From positions 14,617,385 to 14,681,384 of the forward strand of contig NC_088295.1 in the NCBI RefSeq assembly GCF_032854445.1: DNA of 64,000 bases, written 5' to 3'. This document shows, piece by piece, positions 12,305 to 23,660 of the stretch. The position numbers and the translations under genes were made by a program. The stretch's first letter is position 1, and the number at the start of each line of letters is the position of its first letter. Below the pieces are notes generated by a model, which did no database searches, was not told the DNA's origin, and saw only the letters and a program-made list of their open reading frames with translations. Source of the DNA: Liolophura sinensis (lineage: Eukaryota > Mollusca > Polyplacophora > Chitonida > Chitonidae).

Positions 12305-15300
12305 CTATCATAAAGCAATTTACACATTTAGGTCTGAAGATTTTGAAATAAAAAATATGTGAACCGGGTATCATACCTTGTGCAACTCCAGTATTAGCTT
12401 AACCTACATTCTGTCTTCTCTGCAACAAGCATTATTAAATTTCCTATGAATAAATAACACCAATGACTACCTGCACACCTTCTGCTCTAGGCAGAGGGCT
12501 GCTTTATTATTCACAAAAATTTCAACAATGCAACAGCAGATATATATGTACATGTGTAATGTATGGCACTTTTTCAAGATTCTATCCCAGAGACATTCCT
12601 GTGAAAAACAGATCCACTAGAGTAACAAAATGATATACTGCTAAATTGATTTACACAAGTCCATAGCTTGTCACTACCTTACTTAACACTTTCCCCATTG
12701 CTTTGATGTTAAAAATAGTCAATTACCAGTCAATCACTGTTAAGATCCCCAAACTCCTTAGATTTACACTCAGATTTCCTGCACCTTTCAACACCAGTTA
12801 ATTATCTCCAACATGCTCATATACCCACCTACCCAAGAGCTTAATGGCTTTTTTGAATATGGAAGCAAGATCAATATACAAGCCAAACAACTATTTTAAT
12901 TCTCTTGCCAACTAGCACAGCTCAGTTAATCTTCCTAGAAGAATTCCCCCTTAGAAATACACGACTAATGTCCCTCCTGGGCTAATGTACATGAAATATT
13001 CTCATCCAAGGTTCCAATACAGACTCCCGACAGCTTTCCTCTTAAAGCTGATACAAATAAGCATCGCCGTTAATTAAGAAAATAACAGAGGATAAGTAGT
13101 CAGTGTTCAGCGACAGTCTAAGGTAGCAGCTGCTAAGAATAATCCAGCAAATGAATCTCTGCAAACAGGCCAATAAACATTTATAAGACATCACAAGGTA
13201 TTTTTTTGGCCAAAAAATCTCTTTGAGCAAATAGTCTGAAGGCAGATTTGTTCAGACAAATCTAAGTAAGAGCATAAGATTTGTAGCTGTGCTTTAATAG
13301 ACCAATAGCTAGACTAGATGCTGTGCACCATGGCCTTACAGTCTACACAGCTATCATACAACTTGTATAGCTCAATTCTCTCACATGACTTTTGAGTAAA
13401 TATGCCAAATTTGTATCAGATATCAGACACCAATGCAATGAGATAAACCCAGCATCACCACTATATTCATCAAAACTACCAGTGCCTGCACATGTGAAAT
13501 CAAATAGCAATGTGCCTTCATGATAAAAACCAAGCAAAGCTTTCCTTTACAATTCCCCATAATAGAATCAGACATCAATGTGCCCCAAAAAGGTGACAAA
13601 TGATTGTGACCAATGAGTGGGCTGCCATGACTGCTGACAATTGGCATCCTACACGTAGGTGATCATGTCATCTTGGCCTTCTTCCTCAACTGGTTGCCCT
13701 CCCCTCACCATCCTGAAGTGAACACAAAGGTCAAGATGGGCAGGTCTATGGTTCAGCCACACAACCTGACTACCCTTCACTGTTTAGTACAAGCTGAGAC
13801 TTACACCATTTTCCTCTTGCTTTCAGGCCAGCTAATTAGCATCTCTTCTACAGCCAGTTGGCCGCTCTCGACCCCTTTGCCATTTCACATTACACCCAAT
13901 TGCCACTGCAGCAGCAATAGTATCAACAACCATTAATGTAAGACATCTAAAGGGTCTGTTTCTGAATGGCTTAAATATCAAGTTTCAGGCCTCCACTGCA
14001 AACTATTCAGCAATCTGTATAAATGTTGTACAGAGTTAACACAGTCATTACCTGACCAATTTATTGTTTATTAGACAAAGGTCAGATGAACTTCAAAGAG
14101 TCAGTGGTGTTGAGGCAGGCGGGCACTCTCAGTTAAGTGTTGACCTGTCCAGCCAAATGTCAGTGGCTTTCATCATTAATGAACCTAGAACACACAAGGC
14201 AAAATGAAGCATCTGCTGATATGGTGACCAGAAGAAAGCCCAGGAACAGAGTTAATGCATTGTCAGGCAAATAGCTTCCGTTTCTGACCTCCATGTGATA
14301 TATAACATAAAAGACACAATTTCATAACATGGTCTCTGCGACCATGTTCAAATGGATTACTCTTGCCAAACACAGTTTAAAACCCCGCATTCCACATGGT
14401 ATGGTTTGTTTCTAATTCAAGAAAACCGGATAATTGTGACAGCCTGCAAGGCTTAAGAGATCACCTAATGCCACACCCACTCTTAACTGATTGTGGGAAA
14501 ACTGGAAACGTAATATACCTGTGAAATGGAACACCTATTAATCACAAGCCTTTTTTACCTGTAGAACTAATTTCCTGCAAACATCAGTATGAAATGGCAC
14601 TTTATATTGACGAGCTATGCCCATTTGGAGAACATGCTGGTAAAAGGTGCTAATCCAATTAACTCACCTGGACATAGCACCTTCCTGTAGATTGGGACAG
14701 AGGCATTCACTCACCCTGTTACTTGACGACTATAGTCTCTGACAGTAATCATTTTATCAATACCTCGCTCAGGGTTAAATATCAAAGTGTATGAAATGGG
14801 AACCTGAATACTCAGTTGAATGGATAGTCAATTGAACTCCAATATTTGTCAAAACATGCCGACATGTCACAGCAGTAGTAACATAGGAATTCTGCACAAA
14901 CAAAAAGCTGAACTTTTGCATGCATCAAAGATTTTCACAATGTCAAAAACAATATATATTTGTTGCAAACGGAGGTCATATTAAAACCTGCCAGAGAGAA
15001 CAAAAATTGTAGTAGGAAGATAGCCATATTGTCAGCAGTAATCAAGCTTTGTTGAACATCCAAAACACTGACATTGTAGTCACTGCTGTTACCAACTGGG
15101 TTTCTGAATCAAACCTGAAATTGATCTCCTAGACAGCTCCTCTCTCAGGGCTATAGGAGCATAGGTCATTGTTCTTGATATTGTGACACAATCGATACCT
15201 GCATCCTGAATTCATCTAGCTCAAATTACAACATGCTCCTGGAGCAGCCCCACATTACTGAAACAAGTAATTAACTGAAAAACAGCAGTGGTCAATTTGT

Positions 15301-15360
15301 GTCAACAGAAACAATCTCCCTTGTGTAGAATCCAGAAACGAGCACCTGCATTCTAGTTCA
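12305..15360. other. Intron-like or intergenic sequence
   Basis: A strong isolated donor (ATGTCCAG|GTGAGTTA) on the minus strand ends at about 14669, and a weaker one lies near 13803. The frames behind them are too short or poorly bounded to call. A- and C-rich + strand as elsewhere in the left part. Confidence 0.4.
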
Positions 15361-16595
15361 CTGGGGCAAACAACAATGTGCACTAATGTTTGTGTGGGCC
15401 ACCAGAAACGTGCACCTGTGCATCAGTTTGTGGGGCCACCAACAATGTGCACTAATGTTTGTGTGGGCCACCAGAAACGTGCACCTGTGCATCAGTTTGT
15501 GGGGCCACCAACAATGTGCACCAATGCTTGTGTGGGCCACCAGAAACGTGCAACTGTTCATCAGTTTGTGCGGCCACAAACAATGTGCACTAATGCTTGT
15601 GTGGGCCACCAGAAACGTGCACCTGTGCATCAGTTTGTGGGGCCACCAACAATGTGCACCAATGCTTGTGTGGGCCACCAGAAACGTGCAACTGTGCATC
15701 AGTTTGTGGGGCCACCAATAATGTGCACTAATGCTTGTGTGGGCCACCAAAAACGTGCACGTGTGCATCAGTTTATGGGGCCACCAACAATGTGCACCAA
15801 AGCTTGTGTGGTCCACCAGGAACGTGCACATGTGCATCAGTTTATGGGGCCACCAACAATGTGCACCAATGCTTGTGTGGGCCACCAGAAACGTGCACAT
15901 GTGCATCAGTTTGTGAGGCCACCAACAATGCGCACCAAAGCTTGTGTGGTCCACCAGTAACGTGCACATGTGCATCAGTTTGTGGGGCCACCAACAATGT
16001 GCACTTATGCTTGTGTGGGCCACCAAAAACGTGCACCTGTGCATCAGTTTATGGGGCCACCAACAATGTGCACTAATGCTTGTGTGGGGCACCAGAAACG
16101 TGCACCTGTGCATCAGTTTGTGGGGCCACCAACAATGTGCACTTATGCTTGTGTGGGCCACCAGAAACGTGCACCTGTGCATCAGTTTGTGGGGCCACCA
16201 ACAATGTGCACTTATGCTTGTATGGGCCACCAAAAACGTGCATGTGTGCATCAGTTTATGGGGCCACCAACAATGTGCACCAATGTCGTCAGTTTTTGGG
16301 GGACAACAGAAATGTGCACCTGTGTACATCAGTTTGTTGGGCCACCCAAAATGTGCTCCTATGCATCAGGTTGTTGGGGCCAACAGGAATGTGCACCTGT
16401 GTACATCAGTTTGTTGGGTCACCAGAAATGTGCACCTGTGAATCAGTTTAATGGGCCACCAGAAATGTGCACCTGTATATCAGTTTGTAGCACCATCAGA
16501 TATGTGCACCTGTGTATGACTTTGTGAGGGCCAGCAGAAATATGCACCTGTGTAACAGATTGTTGGGGCCAGCCGAAATATGACCTGTGTACCTG
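15361..16595. repeat. 69-bp higher-order minisatellite grading into ~36-bp monomers
   Basis: From 15376 to about 16280 a 69-bp unit repeats about 13 times. Each unit is a dimer: one half has GTGCACTAATGCTTGTGTGG and CCACCAGAAAC, the other GTGCACCTGTGCATCAGTTT and GGGGCCACCAACAA. From about 16285 to 16590 only single ~36-bp units of the second type recur (GTGCACCTGTGTACATCAG). Because 69 is divisible by 3, long open frames run through on both strands (up to 323 codons); they are periodic every 23 residues and have no gene context. Confidence 0.95.
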
Positions 16596-19362
16596 GCATT
16601 AATTCTTCAACATTTACCAGAAAACATCAGAATAGAGCAGGCGGAATTTATATATCTGACTGTTGTTTTATGCTCTGAAATTTTCCACTTAAACAGAGTC
16701 TGTCAGTTTTGTGGACAGGCGAAATTTATCCTGGATATCCACCTTTCATAAGATGAGTTCAAATCACTTGATTCAGATAGTGAAGACCATAAAAGACTTT
16801 AGCCTAAGAACCAGGTAAAATGATTATACAGAAGCAACATGAGAAATTATTAACATATTTCATAACCATGGCAACCTGACTGACACATTAAACCTAAGGC
16901 ATCTAGAGGCCTGATTGGGAGATGAGAACATTGGGTCATCTAGTGCAAAGAGACATAGTAATAATAGCAGGTAATACAATCACTGGGTCATCTTGTGTAT
17001 CCCATGAGGGCCAGGGATACCGCTAGGTTTTGGATACAGCTTTAGAGGTGTGGGATACTGGCATTTCACCTTCATGTCTGCACACATGCTGTAATCAGCT
17101 ACTCAGATTACCTAATATATGACACAAAAAATGATACAAACTTCATCAACAAGTAACCAACGCATCAGTTGTCAGCATTAATTATGCTTTCCCGTCATAA
17201 AACTAACCATGTTTAAAAGAAAAAATTCTACAAAATGAACAGTATAGTTCCAAGGAACCTAAAGAACTATATGCCAAAAACAAAGAAAAATAAATTTCAT
17301 TTTGAGGAATATTTTACATTTCTTAATAAACCCTCTCTTTTATGCACATTTTCCATAAGTGGCCAGAAATATTCAGAAATGACCTTATCGTTGAACATAC
17401 TAGAAACTAGGGGCCAGCTTAGCTCCCTACTTCGTGCTCTCCCCCCAACAAAGTTGTTTTGACAACTATCAACCACAGTGGACTTCATAATGTCCAGATT
17501 GACCGCTGGGGTCTTACGAAATCTGTAGTTAAGGTAATAATAAGCTAAAATATGAAGTAAGGTTCATCGCATAGACAACTGTAAACCATGCGTAAAAATA
17601 CTTTTATTCAAGAGTGTTGAAAGGCATTCAAATATTTGATTACTAGGAATATCTAGGAACTCTGACGTCACATCACCTTTTTTTTCCTGATGGTCACCAG
17701 CAGGGAAGGAATTTTTGGGAGCATATTTCAGCAATCCTTTAGTCACAGTAAAAAGAGTTATACCAACGTTTCAGTGTCATGATTAAGTTGGAAAAACTTT
17801 CTGTCATATTTTAGCGGTCCTACGTGTCCACGTCATGCATGGGCGTAAGCATTAGGGCAAGCTGGCTGTATCGACTTCAGGCAATTTATAGAACATAGCA
17901 GGACCTTCTGGTTGATAACAGACTCTTTCATTCAGATTTTGGGAAGACATTTCAAAATAAAACTGACTTTGCTGACTTTAGGGAAAAATAATGATAGAAG
18001 GTCAGAAATGTTTTTTCAAGCAATCACTGTCCTGAGGGGTTTTCTTGCCAGCTCACCCTCACAAGTTACTGCAGTATCCTGCCCAACATGTACGCATGTG
18101 ACACTGGAAGCCTTTCTCAGTTCTCTTCTCATAAATAAATGTGTGGTCCAAAATGCATCAGCTTAACACTTAAACTAACCGCGAAATCCATTTTATTGCA
18201 TCGATATCTGTCTGTTCAGTATAAGAAAATCACACTGACAATCCAGAGGTTTTTTAACATGACAGCAATTATCATGTGACGCTTTCAGTGCTAGTCCATA
18301 TTTCTGTTGGCCAAGTTCATTTGGGCTTCTGCAACATGGCAACTTGGGGTGAATTGTCTGTCAGTGCCATATCCCCAATGCTGAACTCATCTTCTCAGCT
18401 TTCAAAACGTTATAGAATTTTTTACATATTTTTGTGTGATAACTGTGTCCTATATCATTGTTTCTATGTACATACAGTGGCAGACTTTATGTTCACTTTT
18501 AACTCTCTTCAACAAAATAAAAGGAGTATATTTATGCATAGTTTTAAGTGGTCTATTTAGTGATGCCAACTTCGATTTTAGAGGCCTTTACCTTTAAAGC
18601 AATTCTGCACACAAACAAGCAAGCTGATAAGCTTTTTGTAGTTTTATATGTTTGGCCACATCATATACTATGCATTAAGAAACCAAAATGAAGTGTTTCA
18701 TGTTTATACTGATCACTTTTGAATCCCAATACTAACATTTTCTCACTTGAGAGATCAATGTTAGTCCAGATGACATTTTCCATACAATGCCTAACAGTAC
18801 ATTGCAAACTGGATGAAAACAAACACAACTTTGTGCCAGAATTTCAGCATGACAACACAGGAAGTACATTTGAGCTTGTAGCATCCTTAGCGTCAGCAAA
18901 GGATGCTAACATCACAATTGTTCTTGTCAGGAACAGTCCAAAAGACAAAAGCAATGCTGCTGGTATAAACCTTGTCACTGGTAATGCTCATGCTTGTCAG
19001 GATAATCAGTGCTAATGTTATCAATATCATTACAATGGTTACACAATGTTTCCACAGGAATCACTCCTACAGTGTAGATGGTAGGGGAAAAAATGATTTC
19101 AATGTATTTTAATGCCAACAGTCACAATCTGATGAACTCCAGTGATTAAATCTATCAAAATATACAAGCAATTAGATGTTATGGTTTCCATCAGAAACAA
19201 CATATACTTACCTAATCATATATATTATGGACATTTTCTGTATCAGTATGCTAAAGCAATGTATAACTTCAAACAATCATTAAACTCTGAAATATTCATT
19301 AGCACATAGATGCTTCATGAGTAAGGTTCACACAAAACCATGTTAACTTACAATGCTCTTAC
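16596..19362. other. Intron-like or intergenic sequence
   Basis: AT-rich, no repeat of note. A strong minus donor (GATTAG|GTAAGTATATG) ends at 19213, but all frames behind it contain stops or have poor acceptors. A + strand open frame at 18719-19015 begins at TTG and has no splice context. Confidence 0.4.
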
Positions 19363-19464
19363 GATCACTGATTCCAAATCAGCAGGCACACTCGCCCAAT
19401 AATATCTGCTCTCTACTGGCCATGAATGAGTCCATTTATATCCATCTGCATTATCATCCTCCAT
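19363..19464 (-). CDS. Candidate first coding exon of an unknown protein
   Basis: An ATG at 19464 in good Kozak context (GTGATGG) opens 34 codons ending at donor AGTGATC|GTAAGAG in phase 0. The peptide starts MEDDNADGYKWTHSWP and continues RYYWASVPADLESVI, a soluble-looking composition. The frame is open slightly upstream to about 19474, so it could also be an internal exon. No downstream exon was linked. Confidence 0.33.
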
Positions 19465-19728
19465 CACCAGTAATCTTTACACTGGAATAAACTGTAATGG
19501 TATCTATTTCCTTGTGCAGAAAATAATAATTCTATCAGGACAAAAAAAAATCCATATATCTGAGAACGATCAGAATTGAAGGCTCTCCGGACAGACATCA
19601 TGACAGTCTGCAATCTGTGCTCTAACAGCAGGTTATAAACAGACCAGCATATGGTTATATTCTTATCTCCTTTAACCAACTCTAAACAAAAACTAAAATT
19701 CACACATTTAACATGATTTGGTAGAAGT

Positions 19729-19910
19729 TCATCTCTGCTTAGGAAGGCCCCCAATTTTATACAGTGTACTAAAAAGGACTGCTAAAAGCAGTGCAATCTG
19801 AAATATGTATACAAACTTGTCAACTGTGTAAGATTTAGGGGAAACATCCTTGATGGCAGTCAAAGATTGTAGAAATTTGGTGTCAAAGGAGTCCCCAGTT
19901 GGAACAGGAG
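19729..19910 (-). CDS. Candidate terminal exon with a C-terminal transmembrane helix
   Basis: A very good acceptor (ctccctgtctctttgacag|CT) opens a phase-1 frame of 59 codons and TGA. It encodes a short polar stalk (PVPTGDSFDTKFLQSL), then one hydrophobic helix (FVYIFQIALLLAVLFSTLY) and a tiny basic tail (KIGGLPKQR). This is the layout of a single-pass membrane anchor at the C-terminus. The phase-1 entry matches the neuregulin-like exon and others here, but which gene it belongs to is not shown. Confidence 0.4.
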
Positions 19911-20052
19911 CTGTCAAAGAGACAGGGAGTTCAGCAAAGAAGCCTGTTACAGAGGGCCAACATGTAGCTTCTCAGAGAACATGGTTGTGACTCGACTCAA
20001 ACAAAACATGACTGGGTAGGAACTCCTGCCCTCTTATCACCATCCACTTACT

Positions 20053-20139
20053 CTATCCACAGAGGTTATCATCAGAAATGCTGTTTATAGCTTGTCTGAA
20101 GCCTAGCCACTGTCCCTCATACCAGACTGCCTTCAGCAT
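20053..20139 (-). CDS. Candidate terminal exon
   Basis: A minus-strand frame of 28 codons ending in TAG reads MLKAVWYEGQWLGF, then NSISDDNLCG. A weak acceptor (ggtgccttgccaag|ATG) stands at its start. It would follow 20416-20451 in phase 0. The peptide is aromatic and acidic and looks coding by composition. No family recognised. Confidence 0.22.
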   Translation of the reverse strand: MLKAVWYEGQWLGFRQAINSISDDNLCG

Positions 20140-20415
20140 CTTGGCAAGGCACCAGAATTAGTCAGTACCAGCATTTAATATGAAACAGCATGGAGCAGAG
20201 GGTAAGACAGGTGATGACGGCCGACCCAGGAAGCCTCATCTACAACCTCGCCAAATTAAGGTTCCACACTGGGCAGACTTCACAAAATTAACCACTAATT
20301 AACAGACAAATTTATGAAGTTCTTCACCATTTACTTTCAAAAACAAGTCCAAATTTCTGTTGGTCTTTGTGGAATTAATCCTGCCTAAATATAACTATGA
20401 CATTCTGTCCCTTAC

Positions 20416-20451
20416 CATATTTTGCAAAACCACCTTAGTAACATCATTCAT
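20416..20451 (-). CDS. Candidate 36-bp exon, phase 0
   Basis: The segment between acceptor ctcttttgagttag|ATG and donor AATATG|GTAAGG encodes MNDVTKVVLQNM and is in phase 0 at both ends. It lies between the Cys-rich exon and the candidate exon at 20053-20139. It is short, so it rests on splice signals alone. Confidence 0.2.
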
Positions 20452-21234
20452 CTAACTCAAAAGAGCCTGCTGTAAAGTGTACACTACATGGAAGATTCTT
20501 TAATGTTTAGACTCATGTTGGACCTGTTACATGTATTAAGGTACGTCGCTTTGTCTAGATTCTAATGCAGAATTCCATCAGCATAATGTTAACTCCTGGG
20601 TTCCCTTCAAATATATGTATTGTCATGAAAAACCTTTTGCACCAGCCTACATGTAAAACTGATTTTTTTTTCACTTATTAACAATCACAGATACAATGAA
20701 TTATGTCAGTTTCAGACAATATAATTTCTTCACACAAATTCAAAAACATTGCCAAAGTGCGAAAAGATCAAGAAAAAAACAAAATTATGGAAAAAGCTAC
20801 ATGTATGATCATAAGACAATAAATATCTCGAATTAACTGGATTATAAATGGATTGCAAAAGCAAGCATCACATGATACATGTTTTTGCATAACATTTAGT
20901 GTATTTCAATTCCATTATGCAATTTAGAGGCATTCAACAACTGATATTAATAAATACTTCTTTTTAGACCATGGTTGAATTAAGTTAATTTATAAATTTG
21001 TGAAACAAAAAAAGCCCACACAACTGTCTGAACATGAATACAAAAAACATTTAAAAATAGACGGTTGACTTTGATCAAAACCTGTGTATATCAATGGCAA
21101 TCTCATACTATTTGATGGCATAGAGAATAGAAACTCTTTACATTAATTCTATTTCAGAAAAAACAACGAACATGGAACCGAAATCTCTATTCAGTCATCA
21201 AGCCGAGATTCCAAAAGGCATCACATCCTGTTTT

Positions 21235-21683
21235 TCAGGGTATTACATGGATAGGGTTTATGCAGATCTCTTGGTAAATTATGTTCGTAGAGGGTGGACA
21301 ATCTAACTGAATCTCCTCTGTGCTGTTCACTGCACAGTCAAGGCATGAGTTTTTGGGGCAATGAAAAGTACTTGACGCGTTAGCGGGTGGGGTAATTTTG
21401 TGAAGAGTAATCCCTTGAAATTCAATCACTACACTTGGATTACATCTAAGCTGAAGATGATTGGAAATTTCAAGCCCGCAGTTGATCGGAACTGTGAGTG
21501 ACGCTCTGTGTGATGACAGCCCAGGAATGGCTACAGAAGCAGGAGAGTTGAAGGACCAAGGCACGAGTCCTGAATGGAGAGATCAATAGCTCCTGCCTGA
21601 ACTTCCCATCACCAACACACAGCCCTGCCCAGCCTGTCTTCATTTGCTGATCCACCCATGTATTCAGCTGATGGCACACATTT
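21235..21683 (-). CDS. Candidate Cys-rich extracellular exon with an apparent one-base frame change
   Basis: An acceptor (cagctgtgatttag|A) accepts the phase-2 donor at 21799 and gives R-NVCHQLNTWVDQQM, AGLCVGDGKFRQELLISPF, then ALVLQLSCFC; this frame stops at 21470. A second frame, shifted by one base, is open from about 21576 to a TGA at 21235 and is rich in Cys and N-glycosylation motifs (NCGLEISNHLQLRC, NASST, CLDCAVNST, DCPPSTNI). The two overlap by roughly 110 bases. Either one extra base separates two halves of one exon (assembly error, polymorphism or pseudogene), or the acceptor tctctccattcag|GA at about 21577 starts a separate phase-1 exon. The end at 21235 may be a true C-terminus or lie beyond an unseen donor. 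Confidence 0.5.
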
Positions 21684-21798
21684 CTAAATCACAGCTGAAA
21701 TTAACCCTGCAAATGGTGATTTAATAATCAATTTCTGATCAAAACAATATGAAATCTTTCCGATATGTGTGGAGCTGTAAATGAATTCTACTGCATAC

Positions 21799-21979
21799 CT
21801 TGCAAATAATAAGCCGAATTTCTTGAGTGTATCACAGCCTGCATCAAACCAAAGCATAGAGGTCACTCGAAGGCTTGGATCATGATCTATGCAAGGGGGA
21901 TAAGTTCTAGCTGGGTTCTGGTCAGTGTAACCCAAACAGCAATACAGGGCAACCACCAAGACAGTTGTAAAGATACGGA
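21799..21979 (-). CDS. Candidate exon: hydrophobic segment plus Cys-containing extracellular stretch
   Basis: The exon runs from acceptor catagctttgcag|TC to donor TTTGCAAG|GTATGC, 181 bases in phase 1 in and phase 2 out. This is the only open frame of the three. It begins with a hydrophobic run (IFTTVLVVALYCCLGY), fitting a signal peptide or anchor, followed by NPARTYPPCIDHDP, WFDAGCDTLKKFG and LLFA. It joins in phase upstream to 22361-22406 and downstream to 21683. Family not recognised. Confidence 0.5.
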
Positions 21980-22360
21980 CTGCAAAGCTATGAAACAATA
22001 TGATCCCAAAGCATACAACATGCATGTAAGATACTGTATGTACATCCAGGCATGTGAACAACCTCAAATGGTATGGTTGTATACTAGGGTATTTTTATCT
22101 GAAATCAGGACAAAAATTAAGTGTTATGTCATTATGGCACTAAGAAATAAGGATGAGGAGATAAAAAAAAAAAAACAGCGAAATGATGACTTAAACATTC
22201 ACACACCATCACTAAAACCTATCTGAATAATAATATTTAATTTGGATTTCATCAGTCTGTATGGAGTGTATCTGTAACATTCTTTTAAAGGGTAGAAGAT
22301 TATATTATATCGTGAAACAAACAATAACAGAATTTGATGTACTACATCACTGTAACTCAC

Positions 22361-22406
22361 TGGAAGCCTCTGGAAGATTTATAATGTGGACAACATGTTT
22401 TGTCAT
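22361..22406 (-). CDS. Candidate exon with possible start of an unknown secreted/membrane protein
   Basis: The frame from the ATG at 22406 reads MTKHVVHIINLPEAS and ends in a donor (CTTCCA|GTGAGTTAC) in phase 1. The ATG context is poor (T at -3), and the frame stays open upstream to a poly-T tract with possible acceptors near 22431, so this could be an internal exon instead. It joins in phase to the exon at 21799-21979, where the split codon becomes ATC. Confidence 0.3.
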
Positions 22407-23577
22407 GTAATTGCTCTGTCTACAATTCACCTCAAGTTGTCAAAATGATGAAACAAAAAAAAACTACATCCTTTGTAAAACTGGTTTATCGTCAAGTCTT
22501 ATATGACTAATGAGTCAACTATAAAAACATGAAATATGTTTGGCATTAAGGAATGGGATTAAAGCATAAAGTAAATCATCCATTTCTTTTGTGTCAGCTC
22601 ATCGGTTTTGATTGTTTGACAGATAATTCTAGTAAATACATGTAAGATTATAGAATTCACAGAATGATATTCATCGTTAACGTTCACGCTAAAATTGAGA
22701 ACATTTCACAAGCATTTGTGACTTGGAGAAACTGGGCTGATCCCAATTGAAACCACTGTATTTTGACAAATCTACAAATAATTATCTTCTAGAATAAAGT
22801 TGAAGTCTCAGTAGAGAGAACTGAATTAGCACACAGGTATCTCTTGTTTTCCTGGTCACTGTTCATGTTATGCTTAATCTAAATGTGTACAATGTTCTGC
22901 AAACAATATATTATTGATTTTCTGAACCATATATGTATACTCTCAAACACTTGTTGAGAACACCTGCAATCATGCATCATTTGTATACTCCTGCTATATT
23001 ACAATCGAAGACAGTACGCCATCACATTACACTTCTAAGAAATCTGTGACCATGCTAATATGCTGAAGATTACAGGCATCCATGAACAAGGATTCCTCAC
23101 ACACACACACAACTAAACGATACACCTGCACATTTAGCCTTACACTGTCTACAAACGCCTAATTCTCAAAAACCAAACTGCATTAGTTCCTGACCTAAAG
23201 TATGACGTCAAACCGTATTTACCTGACCTGTCTCGCATCATCAGCCAGACTGCCTCTACAACAAAGGTACCTCACCGATCTGCTGATGAGGCCTACATCA
23301 ATCCCACAACAATCCAGAGACTACCCTCTCTGCTCATTCAAATACACACACAAGTATTTAAATTGTTTTCTGCAAAAACACTGTCAGAAATCTAAAATTT
23401 TTTACTGTTTGGATAACTTTCACCAGGGGCAGTGTACATTGTTCACATAGAGACACACTTTACACTAATTACAAGTTCAAACAGACATCCATTAAACACT
23501 TAATTTGTGGCCGATTTATCACTTTGAATTTGAGTAAGAATGCTGTTCATGCAACACAACAGGTAAACTATTGGAAA
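22407..23577. other. Intron-like sequence with weak exon candidates
   Basis: A 36-bp minus segment near 23225-23260 (acceptor acctttgttgtag, reading AVWLMMRDRS, donor TCAG|GTAAAT) is a possible micro-exon in phase 1/1 but is too short to call. A (CA)n run lies at about 23097-23112. Nothing else stands out. Confidence 0.35.
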
Positions 23578-23660
23578 CTATAAACGTGAAAGTAGGTCAC
23601 AGCCCAACAACCAATTTATTTGTCCACACTCAGGTGCTGCACTGTGGGGCTTCGCTGGAC
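23578..23660 (-). CDS. Candidate alternative terminal exon, phase 1
   Basis: A good acceptor (ttcttgcttgttggcag|GT) starts a frame of two bases plus 26 codons and TAG. The peptide includes APECGQINWLLGCDLL. Like the exon at 24662-24747 it begins GT in phase 1, so it could join the donor at 27056 (G|GT, Gly). No internal donor of good quality was seen. Family unknown; a short open frame with one good acceptor can arise by chance. Confidence 0.25.

Noticed and set aside
14669-14760. Exon behind the strong minus donor ATGTCCAG|GTGAGTTA
   Set aside because: The open frame (SECLCPNLQEGAMS) is short and the only acceptors are weak or leave a 17-base micro-exon.
15376-16527. Several long open frames (up to 194 codons +, 323 codons -) taken as genes
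   Set aside because: They lie wholly in the 69-bp array; a period divisible by 3 keeps frames open on both strands, and there is no splice or domain context.
18719-19015. 98-codon + strand ORF
   Set aside because: It starts at TTG, no splice signals were found, and skew and candidate exons in the region point to the minus strand.
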